From Clostridia bacterium (lineage in GTDB: Bacteria; Bacillota; Clostridia; Lachnospirales; Lachnospiraceae), in assembly GCA_003246295.1 (NCBI GenBank), contig QKAS01000022.1, forward strand, positions 1-64,000: a DNA stretch of 64,000 nt. The letters are read 5' to 3'. Below are positions 1 through 8,530 of the stretch, piece by piece. The notes beneath the pieces were generated by a model. The model saw only the letters and a program-made list of their open reading frames with translations. It was not told the origin of the DNA and did no database searches. Position numbers and translations under genes: made by a program. How positions within the stretch are numbered: position 1 is the stretch's first letter; each line of letters opens with the position of its first letter.

Positions 1-89
1 ATTTACTTGTTGAATAAAACAAACAGATTCATTATAATAGACAAAGTGATTTTTATGAGCATCTATGAATAATTATGGAGATTATAATA

Positions 90-980
90 ATGAATCGAAA
101 AAAAGCTATTGTTCTTCTGGTATTGACCGCCATTCTATGGAGCATCGGTGGGTTGTTTATAAAACTGATTGATATGAATCCTGTAGCAATCGCAGGATTA
201 CGTAGCGGAATCGCAGCGCTTGTGATGCTGGTTTATCTTAAAAAGCCCTCGATACATCTGGACAAAATCAATATTCTTGGTGCCATCTCTTATGCTGGCA
301 CTCTTCTTTGTTTTGTTAGTGCCAACAAATTAACCTCCTCGGCAAATGCTATTTTTCTGCAATATACAGCGCCTGTCTGGGTCATTCTGTTTTCATTATT
401 CCTATATAAAGAAAAACCCAAAAAAATGGATATTCTGGTCATCCTAGTTGTTTTATCCGGTATGGCGCTTTTCTTTGCCGGCAATTTCGGACCTGGAAGT
501 TCAATTGGAAATATTGTCGCCTTATTTAGTGGTTTTTTTATGGCTGCTATGGTGATTTTTCTCAAAAAATCAGTGGGGGCTGCTGTTGAAATTACTTTTC
601 TTGGCAATATATTGACTTTCCTTTTCTCTATCCCTATGATTCCCAAAAAGATACCAGACACAACAACAATCCTGTGTCTTCTAATCTTAGGTATTTTTCA
701 ACTCGGATTTTCCTATATCTTTTATACCATAGCAATCAAACATGTGTCCTCGCTTGAGGGTATCTTGATTCCAATTATTGAACCACTGCTTAATCCCATC
801 TGGGTCCTTATTTTTACTGGCGAAAAAATGGGACTGACTTCTCTTCTGGGTGGATTGATTATTATTTCTGCTGTTGTCTGGCATCAAATTAAGACATCTC
901 GAATCATTAAGATCAAATCTGCAAATGAAAGCATTGAGAATATCATCGACATACATATTCCAGAAGTGGTCAATTCATAA
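90..980 (+). CDS. EamA/DMT-family permease
   Basis: Predicted inner-membrane metabolite exporter of the drug/metabolite transporter superfamily, 296 aa. About ten hydrophobic helices form two EamA-type halves; the first half starts with the typical LWSIGGLFIKL helix and the second ends in a Gly/Ile-rich helix before a charged cytoplasmic tail. I place the start at the ATG at 90 because GGAG lies 9 bases upstream; the in-frame ATG at 75 overlaps that ribosome site and would add only MEIII. The gene is alone on the plus strand and convergent with the MerR gene, with no clear terminator between them. The substrate cannot be told from sequence; amino acids or other small metabolites are usual for the family. 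Confidence 0.85.
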   Translation: MNRKKAIVLLVLTAILWSIGGLFIKLIDMNPVAIAGLRSGIAALVMLVYLKKPSIHLDKINILGAISYAGTLLCFVSANKLTSSANAIFLQYTAPVWVILFSLFLYKEKPKKMDILVILVVLSGMALFFAGNFGPGSSIGNIVALFSGFFMAAMVIFLKKSVGAAVEITFLGNILTFLFSIPMIPKKIPDTTTILCLLILGIFQLGFSYIFYTIAIKHVSSLEGILIPIIEPLLNPIWVLIFTGEKMGLTSLLGGLIIISAVVWHQIKTSRIIKIKSANESIENIIDIHIPEVVNS

Positions 981-1009
981 TACAACTTATAAATAGATCC
1001 CTATAACAC

Positions 1010-1384
1010 TCATATCTTATCAATATGAAAAATACCAAGCTCTTTATAATGGTCTATTTTATACTGAATGGTAGTAAGACTCTTTTCCAGATTCTTCATA
1101 TCATTCAGTATTTTTTCTTTATGCTTCGTCAGTAAAATTTTACGTTCTTCAAACGATTCTTCTCCTTTAAGACACATCTGCATAAACTCTTTAATTTCTT
1201 GTAATGGCATCCCGGAATTTCTTAAACAGCAGACCAATTGAATCCATGCAAGGTCATCTTCTGAAAATTGTCTTTTTCCGCTTTTCGAACGTGCTAAAAA
1301 TGGTATCATTCCTTCTCTGTCATAATATCGTATGGTATGTTCTGTTAAGTTTGTCAATTCCGCAATTTGTCTGATTGTATACAT
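1010..1384 (-). CDS. MerR-family transcriptional regulator
   Basis: DNA-binding regulator of about 124 aa. The N-terminal winged helix-turn-helix begins YTIRQIAELTNLTEHTIRYY, the usual MerR opening, and is followed by a long dimerisation helix (roughly residues 75-115). There is no C-terminal cysteine set for metal binding, so it resembles the AdhR/YfmP-like group that responds to aldehydes or other electrophiles. The ATG at 1384 fits the conserved start; a TTG at 1432 would add 16 residues that do not resemble the family. It is the last gene of a four-gene run (FakA-FakB fusion, DUF1295, DUF2177, MerR). The promoter of the divergent aldo-keto reductase at 4526-4556 has the long spacer that MerR activators need, making that gene a plausible target. 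Confidence 0.85.
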   Translation of the reverse strand: MYTIRQIAELTNLTEHTIRYYDREGMIPFLARSKSGKRQFSEDDLAWIQLVCCLRNSGMPLQEIKEFMQMCLKGEESFEERKILLTKHKEKILNDMKNLEKSLTTIQYKIDHYKELGIFHIDKI

Positions 1385-1434
1385 AGTTTTTATCCATCTG
1401 TCATCTAGACTTCTGATGTTGTTTCCCTTCAAAT

Positions 1435-1827
1435 TTACTTTTTTAAAATAAAATACGTAATTGTAGATACGAAACCGCCCAGAGAGGAACCCCAGATCAA
1501 GTCAATGATTGTAATCTTAAGCGGCCAGTCTTTTATTGTTGCAAGATTCGTAAGATCATAAGTTGCATACGTTACAAATCCAAAAAACAAACCTGTCAAT
1601 AATGCATAAATCCAACTTCCTTTTTCAAGCGCTGGGTTAATGACGAAGAATACAACCCCTGTAATAAAAATCAGATAAAAGGCTGCAGCTGCAATAAGAT
1701 TGGGTTTTTCTCCCATCAGATAACCCAGTTCTTTCTGATATAAATTTTTTGCAACAAACATCAACCAGATTAGATCAATTACAATAAACACTAAAAAAGC
1801 AATGCCATAGGTTTTTAAAAAACTCAT
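1435..1827 (-). CDS. DUF2177 family membrane protein
   Basis: Small integral membrane protein, about 130 aa, with four hydrophobic helices and the acidic IDLIWLMFVAKNLYQKELGY segment typical of DUF2177. Function unknown. The start at 1827 has AGGAGG nine bases upstream; a longer reading from 1848 would place that ribosome site inside the gene. It sits directly downstream of a DUF1295 gene with 17 bases between them, so both are probably co-translated. This family often occurs beside DUF1295 and lipid-related genes, which hints at a role in membrane lipid modification; that is context only. Confidence 0.8.
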   Translation of the reverse strand: MSFLKTYGIAFLVFIVIDLIWLMFVAKNLYQKELGYLMGEKPNLIAAAAFYLIFITGVVFFVINPALEKGSWIYALLTGLFFGFVTYATYDLTNLATIKDWPLKITIIDLIWGSSLGGFVSTITYFILKK

Positions 1828-1844
1828 CTTGAAAATCCTCCTAT

Positions 1845-2603
1845 TCATTTAGGGAACCAGGGGATAAATGCACTGGTTCTTTTTTTATAAGCTTCAAAAT
1901 CCTGGCGTCCCTCATATTTCTTTTCTAATAATTTTACTCCAGATACAAATACCAGAAAATATGTCATTAGCGCTGGCCCCACTATAATCCACAACCCCGC
2001 AACACTGTCAATTGCCAAAATGAAAATTCCAAACCACATGGCAGAATCTCCAAAATAATTCGGATGTCTTGTAAGTGACCACAACCCCTGGTCCATAAGC
2101 TTCCCTTTGTTTTGAGGGTTTTTCTTAAATTGTTTTAATTGATAATCTCCAAATGATTCAAAAAAGAAGCCAATTCCCCAAAGTCCAATGCCAATCCAAT
2201 TAAACCATTGAAATTCCTGTTTTGACTGATTTCCATAAACGACTGGTAAAGTTACAACATACTGAATAAGCATCTGAATCAGATAAACATTGATAAACGC
2301 CTTCCATAAAACAAACTTTGTCCCCCACTTCTTGCGCATGTTGATATAACGATAATCCTCTGGTTTTCCTAAATTTCTTTTTGCAATATGGTAAGTCAGT
2401 CGTAATCCCCAGACTGAAATACAAATCATGATGATAAGACCACGGAAATTATGATACGGACCAAGTAAATAATTAAATACTGCTGACAATACGAACCCGG
2501 ATCCCCATGCAATATCAACAATTGAATTATCCTTTGTTATCTGACCTATGATAAAAACCAGTATAAAAAATCCTAACAATAAGAGAAATGTTTCCAGATA
2601 CAT
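1845..2603 (-). CDS. DUF1295 family (steroid 5-alpha-reductase-like) membrane protein
   Basis: Predicted multi-pass membrane enzyme of 252 aa related to steroid 5-alpha-reductase and isoprenylcysteine methyltransferase folds. About six helices are visible, and the C-terminal part carries the diagnostic [20 protein letters not shown] motif, which in this superfamily helps form the cofactor pocket. A GGAGG lies nine bases before the ATG at 2603, inside the end of the upstream gene, so the two are probably coupled. The reaction is not known for bacterial members; reduction or methylation of a lipid is the usual guess. Confidence 0.82.
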   Translation of the reverse strand: MYLETFLLLLGFFILVFIIGQITKDNSIVDIAWGSGFVLSAVFNYLLGPYHNFRGLIIMICISVWGLRLTYHIAKRNLGKPEDYRYINMRKKWGTKFVLWKAFINVYLIQMLIQYVVTLPVVYGNQSKQEFQWFNWIGIGLWGIGFFFESFGDYQLKQFKKNPQNKGKLMDQGLWSLTRHPNYFGDSAMWFGIFILAIDSVAGLWIIVGPALMTYFLVFVSGVKLLEKKYEGRQDFEAYKKRTSAFIPWFPK

Positions 2604-2609
2604 ACTTCA

Positions 2610-4394
2610 TTACCTCCGCTTTAATAAATAAGAGATTGCAATTGCACCCTCTCCGGCACTTATTGCAATAATGGATGAGGTCTCGCAAATATAAGATGGT
2701 TGACTGCCAATGATTTCTGTTATAACCCGCCCAAGATGTTCAGCCTCCATCAGGTTATTGACATGAACAATGCTATATTGTTCGATTTGATCTGCCTTAC
2801 ATACTTTTCTGATATGATGTATTAGTTTTCTGCTGCTGCCTGATACTGAAAAAGCAATGCCATCAAGTATTCCTTTCCCTTCCTCGTCGAGTGTGATAAT
2901 CGGTTTCATACCAACCATCTTTGCAATTTTCCCAGCCCTGACACTTAATCTTCCTGATCTGATCATATGTTCAATATTTCTTACTTGAACCAGTATTTTT
3001 GATTGATTTGTAAGATATTCTATTTCCTGCACAATTTCTTCATGACTCATCCCCGCAGAGATCAGCTCAGAACATTTCTTCACCAGCAATCCCTGTGCAC
3101 CGGAGTTTTGTTTTGTGTTAATCAGACTGATTTTTTTGTTCGTGTCTGCAATTTTTTTGATTCCATTGGCAAAACTGTTGTAGGTTCCACTCAGCTCCTT
3201 TGAAACTGTAAGTATAATAATAGACTCATAGTAATTCATCAAGTAATCAAGAAGATTCTCGATTGTCTTAGGACCAGGTTGCGACGATGTAGGTAATTCG
3301 TTCCCCTCTGCACACTTTTTCAGAATCTGTTCTGGCTGGATTGTTAGTTTATCAAGGTAGGTATGATTTTTATAGAGGATATCTAGATGAACCACATGAA
3401 CCTGTTCTTCATCGACCCACTCTTTTGGTAAGTCTGCAATGCTATCTGTGACCAAAGCAATTTTATGTTTTCTGTGATTTACAATTGCCTCTTGTCTGAA
3501 CATGTCATCTACTTTCTGATATATTATATTTCCTTTATCATATAGATAATCAAACACACGAGAAGGCGCGTCGGTGTGGACATGTACTTTGCATTTGTTT
3601 GCACTTCCTGCAACCACAACAGAATTTCCCATTCCATGAAGCCATTCCTTAATCTCCTCAGGCATCATCTGTGTACCTTCAATCAGACATTCTGTACAAT
3701 ATCTATATTCTCCAGAATCCTTATGTTCTGACTCCTCTATGAATTCAGGCACTATCAATTCATCAGTCTGGGTTTTTTGTGGTAAAATCTCGCCATTCAT
3801 CAGATAGTAAATTGCACCTTCTATAAAATAGGTGAATCCCTTTGCACCCGAGTCTACAACATTGGCTTTTTTCAAAAGAGGCATCTGCTCCTTTGTACGC
3901 TCTAGTGCTAATTCAACCTGACAGAGTGCATTTTTGAAGATTTCTGCCAAGGTCGTATGTTTCTTGCATTCATCTGTCAGCACATTGCCCCATTCCCGCA
4001 TCACAGTAATCATCGTTCCTTCAACTGGGTTTTCAACGGCTTCATATGCATATCTTGCCGCTGATTGACATGCCATTGCAAAATCAATCACGGAAACTGT
4101 TTCATCTCCTTGAATCGACTCACTCAGGCCTCGAAAATACTGCGCAAATATAATACCCGAATTGCCTCTCGCCCCATAGAGCGCCGCATCTGCCACTGAC
4201 TCCAGGGTTGTCTTGACTGATATTTTATTCTCAGCCATTTCAATAATAGATCGCATCATGGAGGAAAGATTGCTTCCTGTATCTCCATCCCGTACGGGAA
4301 AAACATTAATTCTATTCAAAACTTCTTTTCTTTCTATTACTGTATGGGCCCCTTTGATAAATGATTCATATACTTGTTGATTTGTAATCAGCAT
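2610..4394 (-). CDS. DhaL-DegV fusion protein (FakA-FakB-like fatty acid kinase)
   Basis: A 594-aa cytoplasmic protein combining two partners that are usually separate. Residues 1-200 are a DhaL/DAK2 domain with the metal/nucleotide motif NVFPVRDGDTGSN (Asp36, Asp38) and GARGNSG; residues about 225-305 match the FakA middle domain (RYCTECLIEG); residues about 310-594 are a DegV domain with the lipid-carboxylate motifs TSSQPGP and SGTYNSF. In FakA-FakB, FakB presents a fatty acid that FakA phosphorylates to acyl-phosphate. Here both activities would lie on one chain. Two adjacent ATGs follow GGAGG; the second (4394) has the better spacing (8 bases). It leads the operon with DUF1295 and DUF2177 membrane genes, consistent with lipid metabolism. 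Confidence 0.88.
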   Translation of the reverse strand: MLITNQQVYESFIKGAHTVIERKEVLNRINVFPVRDGDTGSNLSSMMRSIIEMAENKISVKTTLESVADAALYGARGNSGIIFAQYFRGLSESIQGDETVSVIDFAMACQSAARYAYEAVENPVEGTMITVMREWGNVLTDECKKHTTLAEIFKNALCQVELALERTKEQMPLLKKANVVDSGAKGFTYFIEGAIYYLMNGEILPQKTQTDELIVPEFIEESEHKDSGEYRYCTECLIEGTQMMPEEIKEWLHGMGNSVVVAGSANKCKVHVHTDAPSRVFDYLYDKGNIIYQKVDDMFRQEAIVNHRKHKIALVTDSIADLPKEWVDEEQVHVVHLDILYKNHTYLDKLTIQPEQILKKCAEGNELPTSSQPGPKTIENLLDYLMNYYESIIILTVSKELSGTYNSFANGIKKIADTNKKISLINTKQNSGAQGLLVKKCSELISAGMSHEEIVQEIEYLTNQSKILVQVRNIEHMIRSGRLSVRAGKIAKMVGMKPIITLDEEGKGILDGIAFSVSGSSRKLIHHIRKVCKADQIEQYSIVHVNNLMEAEHLGRVITEIIGSQPSYICETSSIIAISAGEGAIAISYLLKRR

Positions 4395-4525
4395 CATTTT
4401 GACCTCCAAAAATTTTAATATTCTTTCTATATAATAAAATAATATCTGTAAATCTCATACAAATCAATCTGAATTTCATTTTTTGTTGTAAAATTTCTAT
4501 AAATTTGATTATTTGTATTTTCCTA

Positions 4526-4556
4526 TTGACTTAGAGCGAACTCAAACGAGTATACT
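4526..4556 (+). promoter_or_regulatory. MerR-type promoter with 19-bp spacer before aldo-keto reductase
   Basis: A TTGACT -35 (4526-4531) and TATACT -10 (4551-4556) are separated by 19 bp rather than 17. The spacer contains an imperfect dyad TTAGAGCGAACTCAAA (about 4530-4545; arms GAG/CTC). Extended spacers with a centred dyad are the hallmark of promoters activated by MerR-family proteins. It lies 22 bp upstream of the start codon of the reductase gene. The local MerR gene (1010-1384) is the obvious but unproved candidate activator. Confidence 0.65.
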
Positions 4557-4577
4557 AGATAAAAAAGGAGGTATTTT

Positions 4578-5495
4578 ATGAAAACAATCCAACTTGGTTC
4601 CAGTCATCTTCATGTCCCAAATATTGCAATTGGATGCATGCGAATTGATAGTCTAAGTACAAAAGAAGCCGAAAAATTTGTTCAGAGCGCACTTGATCAT
4701 GGCGCAAATTTCTTTGATCATGCCGATATTTATGGAGGCGGAGAATGCGAGACAATCTTTGCCAATGCAATCCACATGACACCAGCCGTTCGTGAAAAAA
4801 TAATGCTCCAGTCAAAATGTGGGATTCGAAAAGGAATGTTTGATTTTTCAAAAGAACATATTCTCCATTCTGTAGATGAGATTTTAAAAAGACTTCATAC
4901 TGAATATCTTGATGTGTTATTACTCCATAGACCGGATGCACTTGTTGAGCCCGAAGAAGTTGCTGCTGCTTTTGACTCTCTAGAACAGTCTGGTAAGGTA
5001 AGACATTTTGGTGTTTCCAATCAGAAACCTATGCAGATACAGCTCTTACAAAAATATGTGAAACAACCCTTAATTGCCAACCAACTACAATTAAGCATAA
5101 CCAATGCAACTATGATTGGAAATGGTCTTGAAGTAAATATGATGACAGAAAATGCTGTTGACCGTGATGGAAGCATCCTTGATTTTTGCAGACTTCATGA
5201 TATCACGATCCAGCCATGGTCTCCATTCCAATATGGATTTTTTGAAGGTGTATTTTTGGATCATGATAACTTCTTAGAACTAAATCAAGTATTACAAAGA
5301 ATTGCTGACCAGTATCATGTTACAAAAACAACGATTGCCGTAGCCTGGCTCCTAAGGCACCCAGCAAAATTTCAGCCAATTATTGGTACCATGAATACAA
5401 AAAGACTGGCAGAAATATGCATGGCTTCTGAACTGACCATTACAAGACAGGAGTGGTATGAGATTTATCTAGCAGCCGGCAACAAACTTCCATAA
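4578..5495 (+). CDS. Aldo/keto reductase, YdhF-like
   Basis: Cytoplasmic NADPH-dependent oxidoreductase of 305 aa with a TIM-barrel fold. The catalytic tetrad is visible: Asp47 and Tyr52 in FFDHADIYGGG, Lys80 in LQSKCG, His117 in LLLHRPD. The C-terminal cofactor region has PIIGTMNTKRL. Length and motifs fit the YdhF-like group, which reduces aldehydes and ketones of unknown physiological identity. A consensus GGAGG lies seven bases before the ATG. Single gene, ending in a strong bidirectional terminator, with a MerR-type promoter suggesting induction by an electrophile. Confidence 0.88.
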   Translation: MKTIQLGSSHLHVPNIAIGCMRIDSLSTKEAEKFVQSALDHGANFFDHADIYGGGECETIFANAIHMTPAVREKIMLQSKCGIRKGMFDFSKEHILHSVDEILKRLHTEYLDVLLLHRPDALVEPEEVAAAFDSLEQSGKVRHFGVSNQKPMQIQLLQKYVKQPLIANQLQLSITNATMIGNGLEVNMMTENAVDRDGSILDFCRLHDITIQPWSPFQYGFFEGVFLDHDNFLELNQVLQRIADQYHVTKTTIAVAWLLRHPAKFQPIIGTMNTKRLAEICMASELTITRQEWYEIYLAAGNKLP

Positions 5496-5500
5496 AAATC

Positions 5501-5539
5501 AAAAAGGTAATTGCGAAACAAGTTCGCAATTACCTTTTT
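5501..5539. terminator. Bidirectional intrinsic terminator
   Basis: A perfect 17-bp stem (5501-5517 with 5523-5539) around a 5-base loop. It starts with five A and ends with five T, so it can act for the reductase gene on the plus strand and for the RIC gene on the minus strand. Confidence 0.92.
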
Positions 5540-5544
5540 ATCTC

Positions 5545-6249
5545 TTATACAACTGCAGTCTCAAACCTTTTAAAAAGAATATTGTTTTCTAAATGGATAT
5601 GTTCAAACAAATCAGATTCTAATCTCTGAATCAGTTCAAAAGTTAAATCATAGGTTTCGCATCCATCCTCTGGAACACTGTATTCATCTGTAATTGCACG
5701 AAGTTCTTTCAAAATTGCACCTGCTGTATCATGTTCATCCTCTGTCTCCGCAATCTGTTCTTTTACTTGTTTCAATGTTTTTTCACTTGGATTGCTTGCA
5801 TACTCTTTGATCGCTGGAAACAAAATTGTCTCTTCCTTGATCAAATGCTGTTCAAGATCAGCCTCTAAGTTTCTCACCAATTTGTGTATCGTGAATAATT
5901 CTCTATGATTTGCTCCATGTACCCGTAATATCGTTCCGGCAAGCTCGCTGATTTCAGGCAGAATCTGCTTCGTGAATACATGATGTGGCATAATATAAAA
6001 ATCAATTAATTCTACATCCGTAGCTGCTGATGGTATATTTCCTTCTGCTCTTTCTATAAAAATTTGATAAGCTTCATTCAACTGTTTTACAAGAACTTCT
6101 GCATTTAGTCCTTTTTCAAGGATTGCTTCTTCCAATGTTCTATGTCCACCACAGCAAAAATCTATTTGTACATTTTTAAATATTTCACTTGCTTTTGGTA
6201 GCATCGCTACGATTTCTCCTAGTTTTTGATTCTGTTCTATCTGCTTCAT
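5545..6249 (-). CDS. ric: RIC-type di-iron repair protein (ScdA/YtfE family)
   Basis: A 234-aa cytoplasmic protein for repair of iron-sulfur clusters damaged by nitric oxide or oxidants. The N-terminal DUF542 domain carries the CCGG motif (Cys32-Cys33, in FCCGGHRTLEEA); residues about 78-230 form a hemerythrin-like four-helix bundle with di-iron ligands in MPHHVFTK, VHGANHRE, HLIKEETILFP, EDEHDTAG and EHIHLENN. Length matches the family. A ribosome site AGGAGG precedes the ATG. It lies 14 bases downstream of the FprA gene, so both are probably on one transcript, and the pairing with an NO/O2-reducing flavoprotein supports a stress role. Confidence 0.92.
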   Translation of the reverse strand: MKQIEQNQKLGEIVAMLPKASEIFKNVQIDFCCGGHRTLEEAILEKGLNAEVLVKQLNEAYQIFIERAEGNIPSAATDVELIDFYIMPHHVFTKQILPEISELAGTILRVHGANHRELFTIHKLVRNLEADLEQHLIKEETILFPAIKEYASNPSEKTLKQVKEQIAETEDEHDTAGAILKELRAITDEYSVPEDGCETYDLTFELIQRLESDLFEHIHLENNILFKRFETAVV

Positions 6250-6263
6250 TTTTTTCCTCCTTT

Positions 6264-7487
6264 TTATTGTAACAGCTCTGCAAATACTCTGCCCGCATCT
6301 TCAATATGCTCTTTTTCCTCTTCTGCTAAAAACTTAACCCGAAGCGGGAATATAGCATCATCTACACCTAAGTTCTGAATCAGAAATTTTTGATTTACAA
6401 CTTTAGTCCCAAGCTGAACCAAATAATCTTCTATATGTGCAATCGCTTCTCCACTCCATCCGTATGAACCAAATACAGCTGCTGATTTGCCAGCCACTTC
6501 TTCTGCTTTTAACATTTTTAACAATGCTTCTACGTTTCCGACCATATCTCCATATCTTGTCGAACTTCCAATTAAGATTCCATCACTTTCTCTCATTCTT
6601 TCTGCCACTTCACTCAGATTGGCATCTTTTAAATGAAACACACTGACTTTAATTCCTGCTTCTGACAACTGATTGGAAAGCAATGCTGCTATTTTTCCTG
6701 TATTCCCTGTCATAGTCGCATATGCAATCACAACTTTTCGCTCTTTATTATTTATGTTCAGCTTACTTTTTTCGTTATAAACCTCAATATACTTTTGAGG
6801 ATTCTCACGTAATATGTATCCATGGGATGGTGCAATCATTTTAATTGGAAGCGCTTCAATTTTCTTAAGCATATTACGCACATATGGTCTGTGCGGTGCC
6901 ATGATCAGATCATAATATACTTTGAAATCTTCTTCATATTCCTGTTGTGCAATATCGTTGAATAGTTCAATATTGGCGATGTGTGTGCTGAAAATATCAC
7001 AAGAAAATAATATCTCATCTTCTTTTGCATATGTCACCATCGTTTCAGCCGTGTGGAGATAAGGGGTTTCAATAAATTCTAATGTGACATCACCCAGACT
7101 CAACTGATCTCCATCCTTCACAATTAGAAACTCTCTGTTGTAAAGCCGGAACATCTTCTTTAGTTCATCTTCCGCCAACTTCGTACACACGATCACTGCT
7201 TTCGGTGCCTTGGCAGCAAGTGCCGGGAGTGCCCCTGCATGGTCTGGTTCTACATGATTAATAATAATATATTCCAATTCTGCAAGATTTGTCAGCTTGC
7301 TTAAATGATCAACATATTCTTTGCCAAACATTATATCTACTGTATCAATCACGGCTGGTTTTTTTGCATCAATAAAATAGCTATTATATGTTGTCCCTTT
7401 TTCCAGAATCAATCTGTGAAATGGCACTTTCCTATCATCTACTTTTCCAACCCATTTTATTTTATCTGTCAGATTATTTTGTTCCAT
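6264..7487 (-). CDS. fprA: A-type flavoprotein (FprA; flavo-di-iron NO/O2 reductase)
   Basis: A 407-aa flavo-di-iron protein that reduces O2 to water and/or NO to N2O with electrons from rubredoxin or a related donor. The metallo-beta-lactamase domain has the full canonical iron ligand set: His78-x-Glu80-x-Asp82-His83, His145, Asp164 and His222. A flavodoxin domain follows from about residue 250 with the FMN phosphate loop TMTGNTGK. No rubredoxin or NADH-oxidoreductase domain is attached, so the electron donor is encoded elsewhere. GGAG lies a few bases before the ATG. Upstream sits an FNR-like dyad, and a Crp/Fnr regulator gene is next door. Confidence 0.93.
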   Translation of the reverse strand: MEQNNLTDKIKWVGKVDDRKVPFHRLILEKGTTYNSYFIDAKKPAVIDTVDIMFGKEYVDHLSKLTNLAELEYIIINHVEPDHAGALPALAAKAPKAVIVCTKLAEDELKKMFRLYNREFLIVKDGDQLSLGDVTLEFIETPYLHTAETMVTYAKEDEILFSCDIFSTHIANIELFNDIAQQEYEEDFKVYYDLIMAPHRPYVRNMLKKIEALPIKMIAPSHGYILRENPQKYIEVYNEKSKLNINNKERKVVIAYATMTGNTGKIAALLSNQLSEAGIKVSVFHLKDANLSEVAERMRESDGILIGSSTRYGDMVGNVEALLKMLKAEEVAGKSAAVFGSYGWSGEAIAHIEDYLVQLGTKVVNQKFLIQNLGVDDAIFPLRVKFLAEEEKEHIEDAGRVFAELLQ

Positions 7488-7576
7488 ACTGTTTTCTCCT
7501 TTTAAAATTCAATTTCAATCATTTGTTTTCATTTGTTTTCTGTAAACACAGCATATCTTAAAGTACAAATAAAAAC

Positions 7577-7592
7577 TGTGATTCAAATCATA
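7577..7592. promoter_or_regulatory. FNR-like operator upstream of fprA
   Basis: The sequence TGTGATTCAAATCATA contains the perfect dyad TGAT-N4-ATCA, close to the FNR consensus TTGAT-N4-ATCAA. It lies 90 bp upstream of the fprA start. The neighbouring Crp/Fnr gene has the recognition helix TRETISRKL (Glu and Arg positions as in FNR), which predicts such half-sites. Confidence 0.6.
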
Positions 7593-7600
7593 ATTCTAAA

Positions 7601-7634
7601 AAAATGTAGTGAACCTATTGATTCACTACATTTT
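7601..7634 (-). terminator. Intrinsic terminator after Crp/Fnr gene
   Basis: A 13-bp perfect stem (7601-7613 with 7622-7634) with an 8-base loop. On the minus strand it is followed by a run of T, placing it just after the stop codon of the Crp/Fnr gene. Confidence 0.88.
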
Positions 7635-7643
7635 CCAAAATAC

Positions 7644-8378
7644 CTATAAATATTCCTGTTCCAAAGCTTTCAGGTCATATATTTTTATTTTTTTATTCCC
7701 AACCTGCTCAATGATTCCATCATCCTGCAATCTGCTTAACTTTCTGCTAATAGTTTCTCTTGTAACACCAATATAATTTGCTATCCCTTCTCTGCTCAGA
7801 GGCATACTGACGAGAATGCCATCATTTTGTTTGCTCCCATATTTTTTTGCAAACTCAATTAAAATCGCACTGATTCTGGCTTCCATGTCTCTCGTTCCCA
7901 TATTTTGAATCAGAGTTTCCAGATGATCGATTCTGATGCAAAGTTGATCCATTATTTTATAACTAATAGAAGGAGCTTCCTTCAGAAGTTCATGAAAAGA
8001 TCGATGTGGAATCACACAAATCTGTGTTTCTTCCAGTGCTTCAGCATGATAGGTGACTGGTTGCTTTCGCAAAAGATTTTTTTCTCCAAAAAAATCTCCT
8101 TCTGCGAATAAATACAGAATCTGTTCTTTTGCTTCCTGCGTATACCGAAACGCTTTGACCCTTCCAGAATGGATAATATAAAGTCCCTCCAGTTGATTTC
8201 CTTCCATTACAATCATTTCACCACGGGCATATTTTCTACTTACGATCAGTTCTATAATTTTCATCATCTCATCCGGTTCAAGATCACTGAAAATAGGAAC
8301 CCTGTAGGTACAGATATTATGTTGGCACTTGTTACAATTCTTCCTCTGACAGTTCATTGATTGCGTTGTGTTCTTCAT
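7644..8378 (-). CDS. Crp/Fnr-family regulator with N-terminal cysteine cluster
   Basis: A 244-aa transcription factor. The N-terminus has four cysteines (Cys10, Cys15, Cys18, Cys23 from the chosen start) before a cyclic-nucleotide-binding-like beta-barrel and a C-terminal winged HTH with TRETISRKLSRL. The cysteine spacing suggests an oxygen- or NO-labile iron-sulfur cluster as in FNR, though the barrel lacks an additional conserved central cysteine that I can identify, so four local ligands are proposed. The ATG at 8378 has GAGG six bases upstream; the longer reading from 8390 starts inside that site. It is adjacent to fprA-ric and probably controls them. Confidence 0.88.
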   Translation of the reverse strand: MKNTTQSMNCQRKNCNKCQHNICTYRVPIFSDLEPDEMMKIIELIVSRKYARGEMIVMEGNQLEGLYIIHSGRVKAFRYTQEAKEQILYLFAEGDFFGEKNLLRKQPVTYHAEALEETQICVIPHRSFHELLKEAPSISYKIMDQLCIRIDHLETLIQNMGTRDMEARISAILIEFAKKYGSKQNDGILVSMPLSREGIANYIGVTRETISRKLSRLQDDGIIEQVGNKKIKIYDLKALEQEYL

Positions 8379-8390
8379 TGTAATCCTCAT

Positions 8391-8407
8391 TATGACAAAT
8401 GGTCATA
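8391..8407. promoter_or_regulatory. Possible operator upstream of the Crp/Fnr gene
   Basis: TATGAC and GTCATA form perfect 6-bp arms around a 5-base centre, 13 bases before the start codon. It may be an autoregulatory site or a 5' UTR hairpin near the ribosome site. Its sequence differs from the FNR-like dyad before fprA, so a different protein could bind it. Confidence 0.35.
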
Positions 8408-8530
8408 TAGTATTGTGATGATTTTTGCTATTTAAATTATTACAATGATTATAACATTCACTTTTAAAATGTACTATCTCTTTTCAATATTTCCATACCT
8501 GGTCAGCAAAATAAAAACAAACTAGTTGAA

